From the NCBI GenBank assembly GCA_965243385.1, contig CBDEUV010000002.1:2604001-2668000 (forward strand): DNA of 64,000 nt. The letters run 5' to 3'. The notes beneath the pieces are model-generated. The model was not told the origin of the DNA and did not search any database. It saw only the letters and a program-made list of their open reading frames with translations. Position 1 is the first letter of the stretch. Each line of letters starts with the position of its first letter. The translations under genes and the position numbers were made by a program. Positions 62,822 to 64,000 of this stretch are shown one piece after another. The DNA is from JANSYA01 sp965243385 (lineage in GTDB: Bacteria; Spirochaetota; Leptospiria; Leptospirales; Leptonemataceae).

Positions 62822-63769
62822 TCAAGTGGCTACGGCGACCGGAGCGGCAGGAACCGCGGAGGCCCGCTTGCGAGCCAGTTCGTCGACCGAAACCTGAGTC
62901 ATGATGCGGCGCGCCAGAGCCACGTCGAGACCGTGGCCCGCTTTGGATGCAATGAAATGCGCCTGAATGGGGCGCCCCAGCAGATACATATCGCCGATCA
63001 GGTCGAGCACCTTGTGGCGAATGCATTCTTCGGGAAAACGCAGTTCCTCATTGAGGTAGTGATCCTCGGTGAGGACGACGGCGTTGTCGAGGGAAGCGCC
63101 TTTGATGAGGCCTTTGGATTTCAGATGATCGACATCGCGCAAGAAACCGAAAGTCCGCGCGGGCAGAATCTCTTCCGCCAGAATTTGAGCGTCCAGATCG
63201 ATGGTCAGGCTCTTACCGGAGAGCAGCGGATGCTGATAGTCTATATGGTAAGATACGCGCAGACCGTCGTGCGGCAGAGCCACCAGGTACTTATCGCCTT
63301 CGACCACCCATACGGCGTTCGTCAGTCGAATCGGCTCAATGGTCTGGTCCAGCTCGGTTACGCCGGCTGATACGACCGCCGCATAGAATTCGGCGCTGGA
63401 GCCGTCCATAATCGGCATTTCGAAGGAATCCAGCTCGATGTACAGATCCGTAATTTGTACGGTCGCCAGCGCCGCCAGCAGATGCTCCACGGTCTGGACC
63501 TGCCAGGTGCCGTTCGAAAGGGTCACCGCGTTCAGGGTATTGACCACGCTATAGGGAGAGATTTCGATTTCACCGTCTTCCCGCCGGGGAGACCGGACGA
63601 TGAGGCCGGTTCCGGCCGGAGCCGGGCTGAGTTTCAGATGGACAGTTTCGCCGGAATGGACACCGACACCGGAGACGGTGGTTTCCGATTTGATGGTTCG
63701 CCGGGCCTGCGCTGCAGGAGCTCCTGCGGGGGCCACCCCGGAATTCAGATCAAGCTGCATATGATTCAT
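62822..63769 (-). CDS. lpxC: UDP-3-O-acyl-N-acetylglucosamine deacetylase
   Basis: 315 residues. Zinc enzyme of the first committed step of lipid A synthesis. Visible marks: VSGVGVHSGETVHL, the zinc His in TVEHLLAAL, PIMDGSSAEF, ARTFGF, and the second zinc site HKVLDLIGDMYLLG with catalytic His in KAGHGLDVALA. N- and C-terminal tails are Ala/Pro-rich. Its presence shows a lipid A outer membrane. No other lpx gene adjoins it; 231 bp upstream up to the window end carry no clear gene. Confidence 0.95.
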   Translation of the reverse strand: MNHMQLDLNSGVAPAGAPAAQARRTIKSETTVSGVGVHSGETVHLKLSPAPAGTGLIVRSPRREDGEIEISPYSVVNTLNAVTLSNGTWQVQTVEHLLAALATVQITDLYIELDSFEMPIMDGSSAEFYAAVVSAGVTELDQTIEPIRLTNAVWVVEGDKYLVALPHDGLRVSYHIDYQHPLLSGKSLTIDLDAQILAEEILPARTFGFLRDVDHLKSKGLIKGASLDNAVVLTEDHYLNEELRFPEECIRHKVLDLIGDMYLLGRPIQAHFIASKAGHGLDVALARRIMTQVSVDELARKRASAVPAAPVAVAT

Positions 63770-64000
63770 ACAAGTAATTGCAAATCCTTACACAGGGATA
63801 AAGCAACTACCGTACCAGGTGCAGCGACTGGTGCCACCCGGGACTAAAAAAAGAACCTGCAGCGTAATCGGCGTGTACCCGCCGATCCGCCTGCTTCTGA
63901 TCGGAGCCCACCACGGAACGATGATTCGACAAAACAGGCAAAATTAGCGAATTTTCAGGTCTCGCGGCCGGGCGACCGTATCAAATTGGACACGAGTGTT

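Overview
The window looks like chromosomal core from a GC-rich Gram-negative bacterium, most likely a spirochaete of the order Leptospirales. This is inference from gene content: lpxC and several outer-membrane barrels show a diderm with lipid A; lipoproteins carry loose spirochaete-type lipoboxes; and there is a marked abundance of SpoIIE-type phosphatases, STAS proteins, MORN and CsgG-like exported proteins, plus HemJ-type heme synthesis. Many starts are GTG, and adjacent genes are often joined by 4-bp ATGA or GTGA overlaps. I see no insertion sequence, prophage, CRISPR array or rRNA. One tRNA (Val, UAC) is present.

Layout. 1-7.7 kb: a truncated metallo-beta-lactamase-fold hydrolase, an exported papain-FnIII protease coupled to a small exported protein, an M17 aminopeptidase and a 7TM adenylate cyclase. 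7.7-13.0 kb: a six-gene metal-uptake operon (DUF2946-like protein, lipoprotein, porin-like barrel, binding protein, ATPase, permease) preceded by a near-perfect 32-bp palindrome. 13.1-17.3 kb: methyltransferase, J-domain/CheW-like fusion, GT-C glycosyltransferase and STAS protein. 17.3-23.1 kb: Nif3 protein, solute-binding protein coupled to an outer-membrane barrel, and a three-gene partner-switching module. 23.1-26.1 kb: desaturase, hemJ, PNPOx-like and NYN genes.

26.1-32.4 kb is the least explained part. Five genes on the minus strand, 1-6 bp apart, encode a trypsin-fold protein that has lost its whole catalytic triad, an exported CsgG/LpoB-like protein, a MoxR-type AAA+ ATPase, a 701-residue protein with TraB/PrgY-like motifs and a large unknown C-terminal region, and an all-helical unknown. 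This is my best candidate for an undescribed system.

32.6-40.4 kb: SRPBCC lipoprotein, hisD, YjbQ, tRNA-Val, rpsT, then an amidohydrolase and an overlapping trio (cNMP-binding TPR protein, Crp-like regulator, MscS channel) that may read out cAMP from the cyclase. 40.4-44.1 kb: two neighbouring enzymes, each with its own N-terminal Rieske domain, one on a TPP-dependent decarboxylase/oxidase and one on a glutamate-synthase-like FMN domain. 44.2-48.1 kb: an unknown, a second desaturase/hydroxylase, and a coupled glutaminyl cyclase/ECF sigma/anti-sigma set. 48.2-53.3 kb: argS (with a degenerate HIGH motif), sterol desaturase family, recO and a MORN lipoprotein. 53.3-57.3 kb: exported VWA protein, soluble NtrB-like kinase and sigma-54 activator. 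57.3-64 kb: a divergent lipoprotein, adenosine deaminase with a coupled 43-residue membrane protein, a large membrane SpoIIE phosphatase and lpxC.
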